Shown piece by piece: positions 1-7,890 of a stretch of DNA of 10,902 nt. The notes under the pieces are model-generated. The model was not told the origin of the DNA, searched no databases, and saw nothing but the letters and a program-made list of their open reading frames with translations. This stretch comes from Calditrichia bacterium (GTDB taxonomy: Bacteria; Calditrichota; Calditrichia; RBG-13-44-9; J042): NCBI GenBank assembly GCA_030430345.1, contig JAUIFT010000038.1, forward strand, positions 1-10,902, read 5' to 3'. Position 1 is the first letter of the stretch. Every line of letters starts with the position of its first letter. A program made the position numbers and the translations under genes.

Positions 1-362
1 TCCAGAAAGTCTGAACCAACAACGATCGCGCTTGCCAGGGTTGCCTGTACCAATTTTGTATGATGGAATTTACAATCCTGGAAGAAGCTGTGCTTAAAGT
101 TGGCATTGGTCAGATTTGTATTGGTGAAATCCACACCAATAAATACAGACCGACTAAAGGAAGCGCTTCTCAAATCCAAATTACTAAAGTCAAATTCTTC
201 AAAAACAACTTTGTCCAAGGTTACCGGCGCAACAGAATGCTCGATATTCCCACGGAGCTTCTTCAGATATGCTTTTTTGTCCGGAATATGCTGCCAGCAG
301 TAATGTGTAAATGAGATGGGTTTGAAAGGACAACCATCTATCGCGCATTTATGATAAGACAT
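1..362 (-). CDS. Pentapeptide-repeat protein with Cys/His N-terminal motif (partial)
   Basis: An open frame runs from ATG at 362 off the left edge of the window, giving 120 complete codons with no stop. Residues 6-25 hold C6, C11, C22 and H25 (C-x4-C-x10-C-x2-H), which looks like a small zinc-binding knuckle. After a linker, from about residue 50, comes a series of A/S/N-(D/N)-(L/F)-type pentapeptides such as FDFSN LDLRS ASFSR, then VDFTN TNLTN ANFKH, which is the pattern of a right-handed quadrilateral beta helix. The start is supported by GAGG at 372-369, six bases upstream of the ATG. There is no signal peptide or membrane segment, so a cytoplasmic location is expected. Pentapeptide proteins range from gyrase-protecting Qnr/MfpA types to effectors of unknown role, and nothing here chooses between them. 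The C-terminal part is outside the window. The repeat call is strong; the zinc site is inferred from residue spacing only. Confidence 0.8.
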   Translation of the reverse strand, partial: MSYHKCAIDGCPFKPISFTHYCWQHIPDKKAYLKKLRGNIEHSVAPVTLDKVVFEEFDFSNLDLRSASFSRSVFIGVDFTNTNLTNANFKHSFFQDCKFHHTKLVQATLASAIVVGSDFL

Positions 363-421
363 ATAATACCTCGTTTAAAAAAAATGATAAAATTCCCCAA
401 TCTACTATATTTTCAGGCCTT

Positions 422-450
422 ATAATAAAAAAAAAATGTTAATTTTACAA
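422..450 (-). promoter_or_regulatory. Candidate sigma70-type promoter of the pentapeptide gene
   Basis: Reading the minus strand, a -35-like TTGTAA (450-445) is separated by exactly 17 bases from a -10-like TATTAT (427-422). The spacer includes a run of ten T. Transcription would start near 415 and leave a leader of about 50 bases before the ATG at 362. The surrounding DNA is very AT-rich, so chance matches are likely. Confidence 0.4.
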
Positions 451-611
451 CAAAAAAATAAAAAAGAGGTTTCATAAACTGAAAATGTACTATATATTTT
501 TTGATTTTGTATTTTGTGACTTTTACTACATCATTGCCACTTTAGCACTTGCAGTCAATAAATAATAAACCTTACCGCTTCTTTTTTCAGTAAATAACCG
601 CCCGTTCTTAT

Positions 612-636
612 AAAATTACCCGCAAGACGTAATTTT
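612..636 (-). terminator. Weak hairpin downstream of the glycan operon
   Basis: An 8-base inverted repeat, AAAATTAC (612-619) and GTAATTTT (629-636), has a 9-base loop and lies about 65 bases beyond the stop codon of the last glycan gene. The stem is AT-rich. On the minus strand it is followed only by ATAAG rather than a clear U run; on the plus strand the T run is better. A weak or bidirectional terminator is possible, but the evidence is thin. Confidence 0.3.
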
Positions 637-701
637 TTGAATATTTTTTCATCCCGGCAGAAACCTGTTAATACCGGAAATTATGTGAGAATTTTTATGA
701 T

Positions 702-1931
702 TTATTTTCTGGTAGGTTCCGATGTGGTAAGTTTTCCGGCAGGTAAAAAAGTATAGAGCAGCGCAAAAATACCGGCACTGTTAAAAGCTGTCAGCTGCAA
801 TGTAAAAAGGCTCATCAAACAATATGCGATCCCCGCCGCCGCCACACCGTTGCTGATAGGATCATCAGCCATCAGTCCCCGGAATATTCGAATAAGAAAA
901 ATAGCATAGATTCCCAACAGCAGCAGCACCCCGAGAATGCCCTGATCCATCCATGCTTGTAAAATATCCGCTTCCCAACTGCCGATGTAATTATCTATCA
1001 GGCGGTTACGGCTTTTTAAGCCATGCCCGAAGAAAAGGTAATCGTAACGGTTGTTTACCAAATTTTCCCCGGTAATTCGAAACACGTCAGCGACGATCCG
1101 GTTACGATCGCTGGTGAAATTTACCGGTGGCGCCGGTTTTTCTGCGGATACTGAAACCGGTGGTCGATAGAAAGGATTAATGCGCCCATCCTTCGCGGTT
1201 ATGATCAGCAAAACCAATATTAGCGGCAGCGCCAGAATAATTCCCCATTTCGTGACATCGGTTTTCTCAAAACGTAGTTGCTTTCGCATATATTTCATAA
1301 AAACGATAACTGCCCAGACCAGCAAACCAAGAAACAGCCCGAGAAAGGCGCTGCGAGTGTAGGTCCACCAAAAGGGGATAAATTGCAGGTAGAGAATGCC
1401 CGTCCAAAGCATTACTTCCCGGACGGATTTTTGGTGAAGCAGCATGCCACAAGTGAGTGGAATTGTCGCCGCCAGTAAAGCGGCGAGGGTAAAGTAACTG
1501 CCAAAGAAGCCTTTCGTACGGGGGAGTCCTTGAAAGTAAAAATATATGCCGGCGCAAGCGGCAAGGGCGGCGAGGCCCAAAAGCCAGGGGAGCCATTTCC
1601 CGGTTTCCGGATAACGATATTTCCGGTGATAGTAAACAATCGGGATGCTACCTAACAATACCAGGTGCGGCATTAGCTTGGGAAGAAACTTTCCGTCAAA
1701 ACTAACCATTCCAAATGCAATAAGTCCGGAGATAAAAAATCCCAGAATCAACTTATTCATAGTGGATTGCCACAACTCTTTCCGGAGAAACAGCAATGGC
1801 AATAGCAATAGGAATAACATCACCGCGCTGACCTGCAGAAAAATATGACTGATGGTCAAGCCAAGGGTATATCCCCAGATGAGATATTTCGGCCAGGTAG
1901 GGTCGCTCCGGAAATATGAATTAATAGGCAT
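702..1931 (-). CDS. O-antigen ligase / Wzy polymerase family membrane protein
   Basis: An integral inner-membrane protein of about 409 residues made of hydrophobic helices, consistent with the 10-12 spans usual for the Wzy/WaaL superfamily. It has the family's TRSAFLGLFLG-type helix (about residues 194-204, counted from the upstream GTG) and one large periplasmic loop (about 248-325). The loop ends in FGHGL and then a D-I-L-Q-A-W-M-D-Q-G-I-L-G segment. Its role would be polymerisation of lipid-linked repeat units or transfer of the glycan to an acceptor. The start is chosen as ATG at 1931, which has GGGGTG just upstream; GTG at 1937 is a two-codon-longer alternative. Either start overlaps the preceding transferase gene, so translation is probably coupled. 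The His normally found in the HN-x-x-L part of ligase loops is not present here (E-A-D-I-L instead), so polymerase versus ligase is left open. Confidence 0.8.
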   Translation of the reverse strand: MPINSYFRSDPTWPKYLIWGYTLGLTISHIFLQVSAVMLFLLLLPLLFLRKELWQSTMNKLILGFFISGLIAFGMVSFDGKFLPKLMPHLVLLGSIPIVYYHRKYRYPETGKWLPWLLGLAALAACAGIYFYFQGLPRTKGFFGSYFTLAALLAATIPLTCGMLLHQKSVREVMLWTGILYLQFIPFWWTYTRSAFLGLFLGLLVWAVIVFMKYMRKQLRFEKTDVTKWGIILALPLILVLLIITAKDGRINPFYRPPVSVSAEKPAPPVNFTSDRNRIVADVFRITGENLVNNRYDYLFFGHGLKSRNRLIDNYIGSWEADILQAWMDQGILGVLLLLGIYAIFLIRIFRGLMADDPISNGVAAAGIAYCLMSLFTLQLTAFNSAGIFALLYTFLPAGKLTTSEPTRK

Positions 1932-3333
1932 TTTCACCCCGGATGATTTCCAGAAAGGTCATGATGATGATCTTCAGATCGAACCACAATGACCAATTTT
2001 CGATGTAGTAAATGTCATAACGGGTACGGTCTTCGATCGGAGATTGGCCGCGCATCCCATTTACCTGCGCCCAGCCGGTCATCCCGCAGCGGAAGCGATG
2101 CCGCTCGATATAATTCGGGATACTCGCCTGAAACTGATCGACAAAATGGCGGCGTTCCGGGCGCGGCCCGACCAGACTCATCTCCCCACGAATAACGTTG
2201 ATTAACTGCGGCAACTCATCCAGACTGCTGCGCCGCAGAAATTTTCCTATCGCAGTCACCCGGGGATCTTCCTTTTTCGCCCATACCGGTCCGGTAGCAG
2301 CTTCTGCATCGACCCGCATGGAACGAAATTTTAACATATTGAATTCGTTTCCGTCCAGACTAATCCGTGGCTGCACATAAAAAACCGGTCCGCGGGAACT
2401 CAGCTTGATCAGTGCACCAATCAATAAAAAAAGTGGGGACAGTGCCAACATACCGAGAACGGAAAGTATAATATCAAAACTGCGCTTGATGAATCCCTGC
2501 CAGCCGGAAAGGGCGAACGATTTAAGCTGCAGCAGCGGAATACCGGCGATCTCCAGCACCTGGAATTTCGGGGTGAGCAAATCGAGTACATCCGGCACGT
2601 AAAACAGTTCCAAATTTTTCCCTTCCGCGGCCTGTATCACCGTTAAAATTTCGCCATGGTCTTTGGCTGGAAAAGAGATAACAACAGCATCGAATGCCGG
2701 GTTTTCCGCGAATAATCTGCTCATATCTTTCACTGATCCAAAGTGCGGTGATGCCAGCGCTTCCACCGGCGCTTCGGAGATATATCCGGCGATTTCAACA
2801 TTATAATTGGCATCGGATTGCAAGCGGCGGTGTATCCGCAGCAGATTTTCCCGGCTCCCCACCAGGCAGACCCGTAAGGCATTAAATCCTTTGCGGAGAA
2901 ACTTGCGCTTTAAACGATGGAACAGCCACCTTTCCAGCAGCAGAAAGATATTCAGGTTCAGGTAGATAATCATAAATACCAGGCGGGAATAGGAGAAATC
3001 CCGGTAGAGAAAGGCACCGCTCATCGCAAAGAGAATTCCCAGAAAGGCAACTTTCAGAATCACCGGCAGGTCCTGGGTAAACTTACTGTAAAAGCGGCTG
3101 CGGTAAGCATAGAACATCCCGAACAACAGCAGCATAACGACGGAGAGAAACCCGGCAAAGAAGAGATATTCTTCGAAAGGCGGGAGTCCTTTTGTTACCG
3201 GAAAGATGTGGGTCAACGGAGAATAAAAACGGAGGTAATAGGCCGCAAGCACTGCCAGAAAGACGGTCAGCACATCGGCAACCATTTTGAGAAACGGCAC
3301 GAATAAATTGCGTTTATAGAGATTGCTCTGCAT
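1921..3333 (-). CDS. Polyprenyl-phosphate sugar-1-phosphate transferase (WbaP/WcaJ type)
   Basis: A 470-residue initiating enzyme of the polyprenyl-phosphate hexose-1-phosphate transferase family. It moves a sugar-1-phosphate from a nucleotide sugar to undecaprenyl phosphate on the inner face of the cytoplasmic membrane. Four hydrophobic N-terminal segments (about residues 12-35, 55-77, 90-110, 117-135) are followed by a Rossmann-like middle domain (about 150-270). The C-terminal catalytic domain starts with a membrane helix (about 285-310) and carries KFRSM (335-339), DELPQL (372-377), SLVGPRPE (386-393) and GMTGWAQVNG (417-426). Length and architecture match full-length WbaP/WcaJ proteins. 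The ATG at 3333 lies 17 bases after the stop of the upstream glycosyltransferase and has only a weak ribosome binding site. The sugar specificity (glucose, galactose or other) cannot be read from the sequence. Confidence 0.93.
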   Translation of the reverse strand: MQSNLYKRNLFVPFLKMVADVLTVFLAVLAAYYLRFYSPLTHIFPVTKGLPPFEEYLFFAGFLSVVMLLLFGMFYAYRSRFYSKFTQDLPVILKVAFLGILFAMSGAFLYRDFSYSRLVFMIIYLNLNIFLLLERWLFHRLKRKFLRKGFNALRVCLVGSRENLLRIHRRLQSDANYNVEIAGYISEAPVEALASPHFGSVKDMSRLFAENPAFDAVVISFPAKDHGEILTVIQAAEGKNLELFYVPDVLDLLTPKFQVLEIAGIPLLQLKSFALSGWQGFIKRSFDIILSVLGMLALSPLFLLIGALIKLSSRGPVFYVQPRISLDGNEFNMLKFRSMRVDAEAATGPVWAKKEDPRVTAIGKFLRRSSLDELPQLINVIRGEMSLVGPRPERRHFVDQFQASIPNYIERHRFRCGMTGWAQVNGMRGQSPIEDRTRYDIYYIENWSLWFDLKIIIMTFLEIIRGENAY

Positions 3334-3350
3334 TCAACTACATCGCGTTT

Positions 3351-4499
3351 TTATTTTCGATTAGCAAAATAACTATTCACTTTTTCATTGATAAAGCGAT
3401 CGATTTCCCGGCGGAAACGGTCGCTGCCAAACTTTTCGGCATGGCTATGAATAAAGGTTGCATTCCAGCTTAACTCTTCAAATTGCGCGATAGCCTGGGC
3501 GAGAGATGCTTCGCTTTGGGCATCAAAGAACACACCGCTGCAGCGTCCTTCGTTTTTACCATCGAAACCGATAATCGTTTCCATCGCGCCACCTTTCCGG
3601 TAGGCGATCACCGGTTTCCCACAGCTTTGCGCCTCCACCGGCACAATCCCAAAATCTTCTTCCCCGGGAAAAATCAGGGCCTTGCAATTTTGCCCGAACT
3701 CCTGCAGCTCCTGGTCGGAAACCCAATCGAAAAAGCGGATATGCTTACCGGCAATCGCTTCCAGCTTTTCCTTTTCCGGACCACTGCCAACAATATATAA
3801 CGGTTTTTCCAGCTGGTTAAATACCCGTACCGCCAGGTCAACTTTCTTGTAAGGCACCAGGGCGGAAATGATCAGGTAATAATCTTTACTAGCCTTGCTG
3901 AGGGGAAAACTGGCGGTATCTACCGGGGGGTAAATGACCGTGGCATCCCGCCGGTAATATTTTTGAATACGCCGGGCGACATGGCGGGAATTCGCAATGA
4001 AATAATCTACCCGGTTCGCACTGGTAACATCCCATTGACGCAGATAGTTGGCAAAGAAGGGAATTATTTTTCGCTGCAGCCAGCCGATCCGGTCCGCACC
4101 AAAATACGCTTCATACATATCCCAGACGTAACGCATCGGGGTATGCATATAGGAAATGTGCAGCGCATCCGGCGGGGTTCGTACCCCTTTCGCCACACAA
4201 TGAGAAGTGGAAATGATCAGGTCGTATCCCTTAAAATCCAGCAACTCGATTGCCGTCGGGAACAAGGGCAGGTAGTAGCGATAACGCTTCCCTTTTCCCG
4301 GTAAATTATCGATAAAAGAGGTAATTATTTTTCGATTGCTGATTGTCTCGGAAACGGTGCCGGTGTTATGCAGCAGCGTGAACAGATCTGCCTGCGGATA
4401 GCGCTTGCAGAGAATTTCCAGCACTTTCTCTCCACCGCGCATGCCGGTCAGCCAATCATGCACCAGGGCAACTTTCAGATGATTCGTCTTCATTCCCAA
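3351..4499 (-). CDS. GT4 glycosyltransferase, WbaZ-like
   Basis: A GT-B fold, retaining glycosyltransferase of family GT4 and about 380 residues, expected at the cytoplasmic face of the membrane. The N-terminal acceptor domain opens with VALVHDWLTGMRGGEKVLE (from residue 10) and contains MHTPMRYVWD (118-127), both typical of the WbaZ-like branch that is often mannosyl- or other hexosyl-transferring. The C-terminal donor domain has a YIVGSGPE loop (235-242) and the E-x7-E motif in EDFGIVPVEA (E281, E289). Start choice: TTG at 4499 has AAGGA at 4510-4506 at good spacing, while ATG at 4493, two codons in, is the more usual codon but lies farther from that site; only the two extra residues are in doubt. 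An inverted repeat TTTTCC/GGAAAA lies just upstream and partly overlaps the ribosome binding site. Donor and acceptor are not determined. Confidence 0.88.
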   Translation of the reverse strand: MGMKTNHLKVALVHDWLTGMRGGEKVLEILCKRYPQADLFTLLHNTGTVSETISNRKIITSFIDNLPGKGKRYRYYLPLFPTAIELLDFKGYDLIISTSHCVAKGVRTPPDALHISYMHTPMRYVWDMYEAYFGADRIGWLQRKIIPFFANYLRQWDVTSANRVDYFIANSRHVARRIQKYYRRDATVIYPPVDTASFPLSKASKDYYLIISALVPYKKVDLAVRVFNQLEKPLYIVGSGPEKEKLEAIAGKHIRFFDWVSDQELQEFGQNCKALIFPGEEDFGIVPVEAQSCGKPVIAYRKGGAMETIIGFDGKNEGRCSGVFFDAQSEASLAQAIAQFEELSWNATFIHSHAEKFGSDRFRREIDRFINEKVNSYFANRK

Positions 4500-4585
4500 A
4501 TCAATTCCTTTTCCATTCAGTCGGAAAAAATACGTTATAATTTTTTGTGGTCATATTGTTTTCTCATTTTTCAAACCCATTAGGC

Positions 4586-4603
4586 AATTCGGAATTCCGA
4601 ATT
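4586..4603. repeat. 18-bp perfect palindrome inside the operon
   Basis: AATTCGGAATTCCGAATT is a perfect 18-base palindrome that begins one base beyond the flippase stop codon, in the 105-base gap before the next glycosyltransferase. As RNA it could form a 7-bp stem with an AATT loop. On the transcribed (minus) strand no U run follows, so it is not a normal terminator. It could be an mRNA-stabilising or attenuating hairpin, or a protein-binding site. The rest of the gap is AT-rich with no real gene. Confidence 0.5.
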
Positions 4604-4604
4604 T

Positions 4605-5891
4605 TTATAGATTTCTTAGCGCCTGCCAGTCATTACGCCGGGGCAAAACAAACTCGCGGAAAGATAGACCGGTTATGCTGCGATAAAAATATGCGGTCAA
4701 TGATGCTGCTATTATGTAGGATATACTGGCACTAATTGCCGCGCCGCTGATGCCGTAGCGGGGAATCAGCCATAAATTTAAACCGAGGTTCACGATAAAA
4801 TTTACTGCGCTGGCATATAAATCGTATTTCGGCAACCCGCGGGCGGCAAAATCCGCCGACAACAATTTCGGCAGCGTGATGGCAATAATCCCCGGCAACA
4901 AATAGAGCAACGGTTTTACTGCCGGATTATACTCCGTCGAGAAAACCAGGGGAATCAACCAGTGCGCCAATAGCGCGAGCAGTCCGGCACCAATAGTAAC
5001 AATCAACAAATTCAAGCGGGCGATCAGGGGCATCTTCTCCTGATTCGTTTCGGAATAGGCAGCGGCCGGCAACATCACGATGCGTACCGATTTGGTCAGG
5101 TAATGCAATCGCTCGCCAATAATCACCGCCACATAATAATAGGCGACTTCTGTTTGAGAGAGGAAATAGCCGATGAGCAAAAGATCCGCCCGGTAGATCA
5201 AAAAAACGAGCAGGTTGGTGACCATTATCTGGCTGCCGTAGCGAAAAGTGGCGCGGCTGATGGTTTTATCCCAGGATAATTTTAGCGGTAAAATACTTTT
5301 CCACCAGATATAAATCCCCGGGAGCAGCCAGGATGTAGCAAACGTAAATAGCGCCGCCGCCACCGTCAGCGTATTGGTAAGATAGAAGCCGAGCAGCAAC
5401 AAGAAATAGATCAGCGGGCGAAAGAGGATATTCCCATTATAGCGATTGAACTGCTGGCGCCCCAACCAGATGTTCCCTCCGTATTCATGGAGAATCGCCG
5501 CAAACAACAAGTAGATACTCCACCAGAGCCCATCACCGGCCAACGCCAATTCTGTCGCACTAAACAGGAGTTTATGCCCCTCTGCCAGGATAAATGCGAT
5601 AATCGCCAGCACACCGAGGAGGTAAAGGGCGATTCCGTTGATGATGGTAGTGCCTAGAAAACGTTTTTCCGGAAAGCGGCGATTCCCGATATAATAAAGT
5701 ATAGCGGTTTCCAGCCCCATGTTGGTGCATTTGTTGATGATTTCCGGCAGCAGAAGAATGGTCACCATCACCCCGAAAGCGGCCGGCCCCAGCCAGCGGG
5801 CTGCCAGGACGTTATTAGCGACGGTCATCGCAAAAGTCAGTAATTGCACGACAAAGGTGATACCGATAATGTTTCGGAGAGAGGTTGTCAT
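4605..5891 (-). CDS. Wzx-like lipid-linked oligosaccharide flippase
   Basis: A 428-residue polytopic membrane protein with roughly 12 hydrophobic spans, of the polysaccharide transporter branch of the MATE/MVF superfamily. Such proteins flip undecaprenyl-diphosphate-linked repeat units from the cytoplasmic to the periplasmic face. Characteristic stretches are the N-terminal amphipathic start and first helix (residues 1-30), AARWLGPAAFG (30-40), YRADLLLIGYFLSQTEVAYY (233-252) and LIPRYGISGAAISASISY (375-392), the last being the most recognisable signature of the family. It starts at ATG 5891, 27 bases after the methyltransferase stop. No good Shine-Dalgarno is visible, so translation may depend on the upstream gene. 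The location between glycosyltransferases and an initiating transferase supports the flippase role over drug export. Confidence 0.9.
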   Translation of the reverse strand: MTTSLRNIIGITFVVQLLTFAMTVANNVLAARWLGPAAFGVMVTILLLPEIINKCTNMGLETAILYYIGNRRFPEKRFLGTTIINGIALYLLGVLAIIAFILAEGHKLLFSATELALAGDGLWWSIYLLFAAILHEYGGNIWLGRQQFNRYNGNILFRPLIYFLLLLGFYLTNTLTVAAALFTFATSWLLPGIYIWWKSILPLKLSWDKTISRATFRYGSQIMVTNLLVFLIYRADLLLIGYFLSQTEVAYYYVAVIIGERLHYLTKSVRIVMLPAAAYSETNQEKMPLIARLNLLIVTIGAGLLALLAHWLIPLVFSTEYNPAVKPLLYLLPGIIAITLPKLLSADFAARGLPKYDLYASAVNFIVNLGLNLWLIPRYGISGAAISASISYIIAASLTAYFYRSITGLSFREFVLPRRNDWQALRNL

Positions 5892-5918
5892 ATTAATGTG
5901 GGACGGCAGGGGGAAATG

Positions 5919-6614
5919 CTAACGGCGGATAAAACAATATTCCTCGCCACTTGGCGCGGCGTAGAACAAGCGATATCCTTTTTCGTTCAAAGCCTTTACT
6001 GCGCCAGCAGTTTCCGCCAGCGAGACTTCCGGAAAGCGGTGATGGAATTCCACCAGGATTTGTTCGATCTCAAAATTCCCGGCAAGAATATCTTTCAGCA
6101 CTGCGTATTCCGCCCCTTCGATGTCCATCTTCAAAATGTCTATCTTTTTATGCCCCAGCGTTGCCATTATTGTCTTCAGGCGGTTTACTGCCACTTCGAT
6201 TTTCCCGCCGGCCGTTGCATCCCGCGTTAAGATTGTGTGGGATACATAGTCCGGGTTTTCCGGGGGGAAAAACGAAGTGGTGCCGTCATAATCGGCAATG
6301 CCATATTCTGCCAGTTGGAACTCTTCGGGCACATTTTGCGCCTTAACCCAGCGGATCGATCGTGGCGTGGGATCAAAGGCATGGATCTTCATGCCATATT
6401 TCCCGATCAGGGAAAGATCAAAAGTAATGTCTTCCCCGATCCCAAAGGAGTAGACAACGCTATCGGCCGTGATGTTATCCGGGCAGATCATCCAACCGCC
6501 ATAATCGGAGCCATGCATTTCCATATTGCAGCGCAGCTGGCGGCGATAGTAAAGATCTTTTCCGCTGAGAATCCAGTAGACGCGTCGGATTTTTCTGAGC
6601 ACTTTTTTAATCAT
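5919..6614 (-). CDS. FkbM-family SAM-dependent methyltransferase
   Basis: A 231-residue class I methyltransferase of the FkbM type. A short basic N-terminus leads into the SAM-binding motif I, VYSFGIGEDITFD (54-66), then an acidic residue in HAFDPTP (D81) and the family-typical KMDIEGAEY (162-170). A later VEFHHRF (188-194) also fits FkbM proteins. These enzymes usually O-methylate sugars or polyketides. In a glycan operon, methylation of a sugar hydroxyl in the repeat unit or at the chain end is the likely job, inferred from context. Its ATG at 6614 follows directly after the TAA of the upstream glycosyltransferase with no spacer, so the two are probably translationally coupled. The substrate position is unknown. 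Confidence 0.9.
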   Translation of the reverse strand: MIKKVLRKIRRVYWILSGKDLYYRRQLRCNMEMHGSDYGGWMICPDNITADSVVYSFGIGEDITFDLSLIGKYGMKIHAFDPTPRSIRWVKAQNVPEEFQLAEYGIADYDGTTSFFPPENPDYVSHTILTRDATAGGKIEVAVNRLKTIMATLGHKKIDILKMDIEGAEYAVLKDILAGNFEIEQILVEFHHRFPEVSLAETAGAVKALNEKGYRLFYAAPSGEEYCFIRR

Positions 6615-7760
6615 TTACTTACCGTCCATATTTAAGACATTCCGAAGGATCTGAAGGGTGACTTTCGCACAATTTTCCCAGGTAAATTTTTTTGCCCGCG
6701 CTTTTCCTTTCTCCCGCAACGAAGACTGCAGTTTTTCATCCTGGAGAATTTGCTGCAATGCGGCAGCGATATCCGCTGGTCTATCCGGGTCGCAAAACAG
6801 GGCGGCATCTCCGCAGCGTTCCTGCAAGGACGGGATGGTAGAGGCGATGACCGGGCAACCGCAAGCCATTGCCTCGATCGGCGGTAAGGGAGAGGCTTCA
6901 TAGAAAGAGGGGAATACCAGCGCGGCGGCACCGCGGTAGAGCTTGATCAACTCGCGCGTGTCATTAATCTGCCCTTTGAATTCAACCTGATTGACAATAT
7001 CCGCCGGCACGCCAAATTCATCGTTGCGGAAAGATTTGCCCCCGCTGCCGGCCACAATCAACTTTACCGGCAGCTTTTCCCGCAGCTGTACGAGCGCCTG
7101 CAGGATGCCCTGGGGATTCTTCCGGCGGTTCAAGGCGCCGACATATAATAAGTAAGGCGCTGCTTTTCTTGCAGCATTTGCTAAAGGCGCCTCGGCTGCT
7201 TCCCGAAAACGCTCCCCCAGTCCTCCATTTTGGATGGCACTCAATTTATCCTGCACATTCGGATAATACTTTAGAATCGAGGCTTTCTCCGATTCGGAAA
7301 CGGTAATAACGGCATCCGCCCGGCGGAAGACAGCGGGGATGAGGGTGCGGTAAACGGCCCGAAAAGCGACACTGTAGGCGGCGGGAAAATAGAGATAGGA
7401 AAGATCGTGAACGGTAGCGACAACCGGCGTTTTCCCGCGCAGCGAGCGCAGCGGGGCGGTATTTCCGGGGCAGAACAACAATCCATCTTTTGCCAGTCCC
7501 GGCAAATTAAGCTGTTCCCAACCGTGCCCCTGCAAATTGCCAGCGCGGTGAAAATCGATGTGATTCAGCGGCAAAGCGTGCAATTCCCCCTGTGCCGGTG
7601 CCAGCAACACGAATTTCAGGCCGGCCGTCGCAGAATCCTGATGCGCCAGTAAATTATCGACAGCCAACGCCCATTCATGGGCATATCGTTGCACACCGCT
7701 AATCGGCTGGGTTAGAAATCGGCCGTTGATGTAGATCGTTTGAGGATTGGAATTATACAA
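6615..7760 (-). CDS. GT4 glycosyltransferase
   Basis: A GT-B family 4 glycosyltransferase of about 381 residues. The N-terminal IYINGRFLTQPISGVQRYA element is the typical opening of this subgroup, followed by VVATVHDLSYLYFP in the acceptor domain. YVGALNRRKNP and LVFPSFYEASPLPPIEAMAC belong to the donor domain. The E-x7-E pair is present, but the usual EGFGLP reads EASPLP. No ATG fits the frame near the expected N-terminus. The TTG at 7760 puts the family-typical opening about seven residues in and has GAG at good distance. A TTG at 7820 would add 20 residues, lies in the loop of a GGCTTCA/TGAAGCC hairpin (7813-7827) and has a poor ribosome binding site, so I prefer 7760. It is the second gene of the operon, and its stop abuts the methyltransferase ATG. 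Donor and acceptor sugars are unknown. Confidence 0.87.
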   Translation of the reverse strand: MYNSNPQTIYINGRFLTQPISGVQRYAHEWALAVDNLLAHQDSATAGLKFVLLAPAQGELHALPLNHIDFHRAGNLQGHGWEQLNLPGLAKDGLLFCPGNTAPLRSLRGKTPVVATVHDLSYLYFPAAYSVAFRAVYRTLIPAVFRRADAVITVSESEKASILKYYPNVQDKLSAIQNGGLGERFREAAEAPLANAARKAAPYLLYVGALNRRKNPQGILQALVQLREKLPVKLIVAGSGGKSFRNDEFGVPADIVNQVEFKGQINDTRELIKLYRGAAALVFPSFYEASPLPPIEAMACGCPVIASTIPSLQERCGDAALFCDPDRPADIAAALQQILQDEKLQSSLREKGKARAKKFTWENCAKVTLQILRNVLNMDGK

Positions 7761-7890
7761 AAGAATCTCATCGTTAAGTGCAAAGATAAAGGTGAATCCA
7801 GACTTAAAAACCGGCTTCAATGAAGCCTGAAGATTATCGCTCTGCGCCGGAAAACGCCAGCGAACATGCTGTTGTTATGGTCCCCTGATA

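Larger units (their letters stand above)
363..701. other. AT-rich intergenic gap between the pentapeptide gene and the glycan operon
   Basis: This stretch of 339 bases has no convincing gene on either strand and is much richer in A and T than the coding regions on its right. It contains several A or T homopolymer runs, the candidate promoter at 422-450 and an AT-rich hairpin at 612-636. Both flanking genes are transcribed leftward, so it must hold the end of the glycan operon transcript and the start of the pentapeptide transcript. I see no tRNA, transposase remnant or long repeat in it. Confidence 0.6.

Noticed and set aside
60..314. Plus-strand frames at the left edge
   Set aside because: They are antisense to the pentapeptide-repeat gene, whose repeats and zinc-like motif are only seen on the minus strand.
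2917..3306. Plus-strand open frame of 129 codons
   Set aside because: It lies wholly opposite the sugar transferase gene, is rich in Q, E, K and H as expected of an antisense shadow, and shows no family motif.
5844..6346. Two overlapping plus-strand frames of about 130 codons
   Set aside because: They are antisense to the FkbM methyltransferase and the start of the flippase gene, with no ribosome binding site or recognisable domain.
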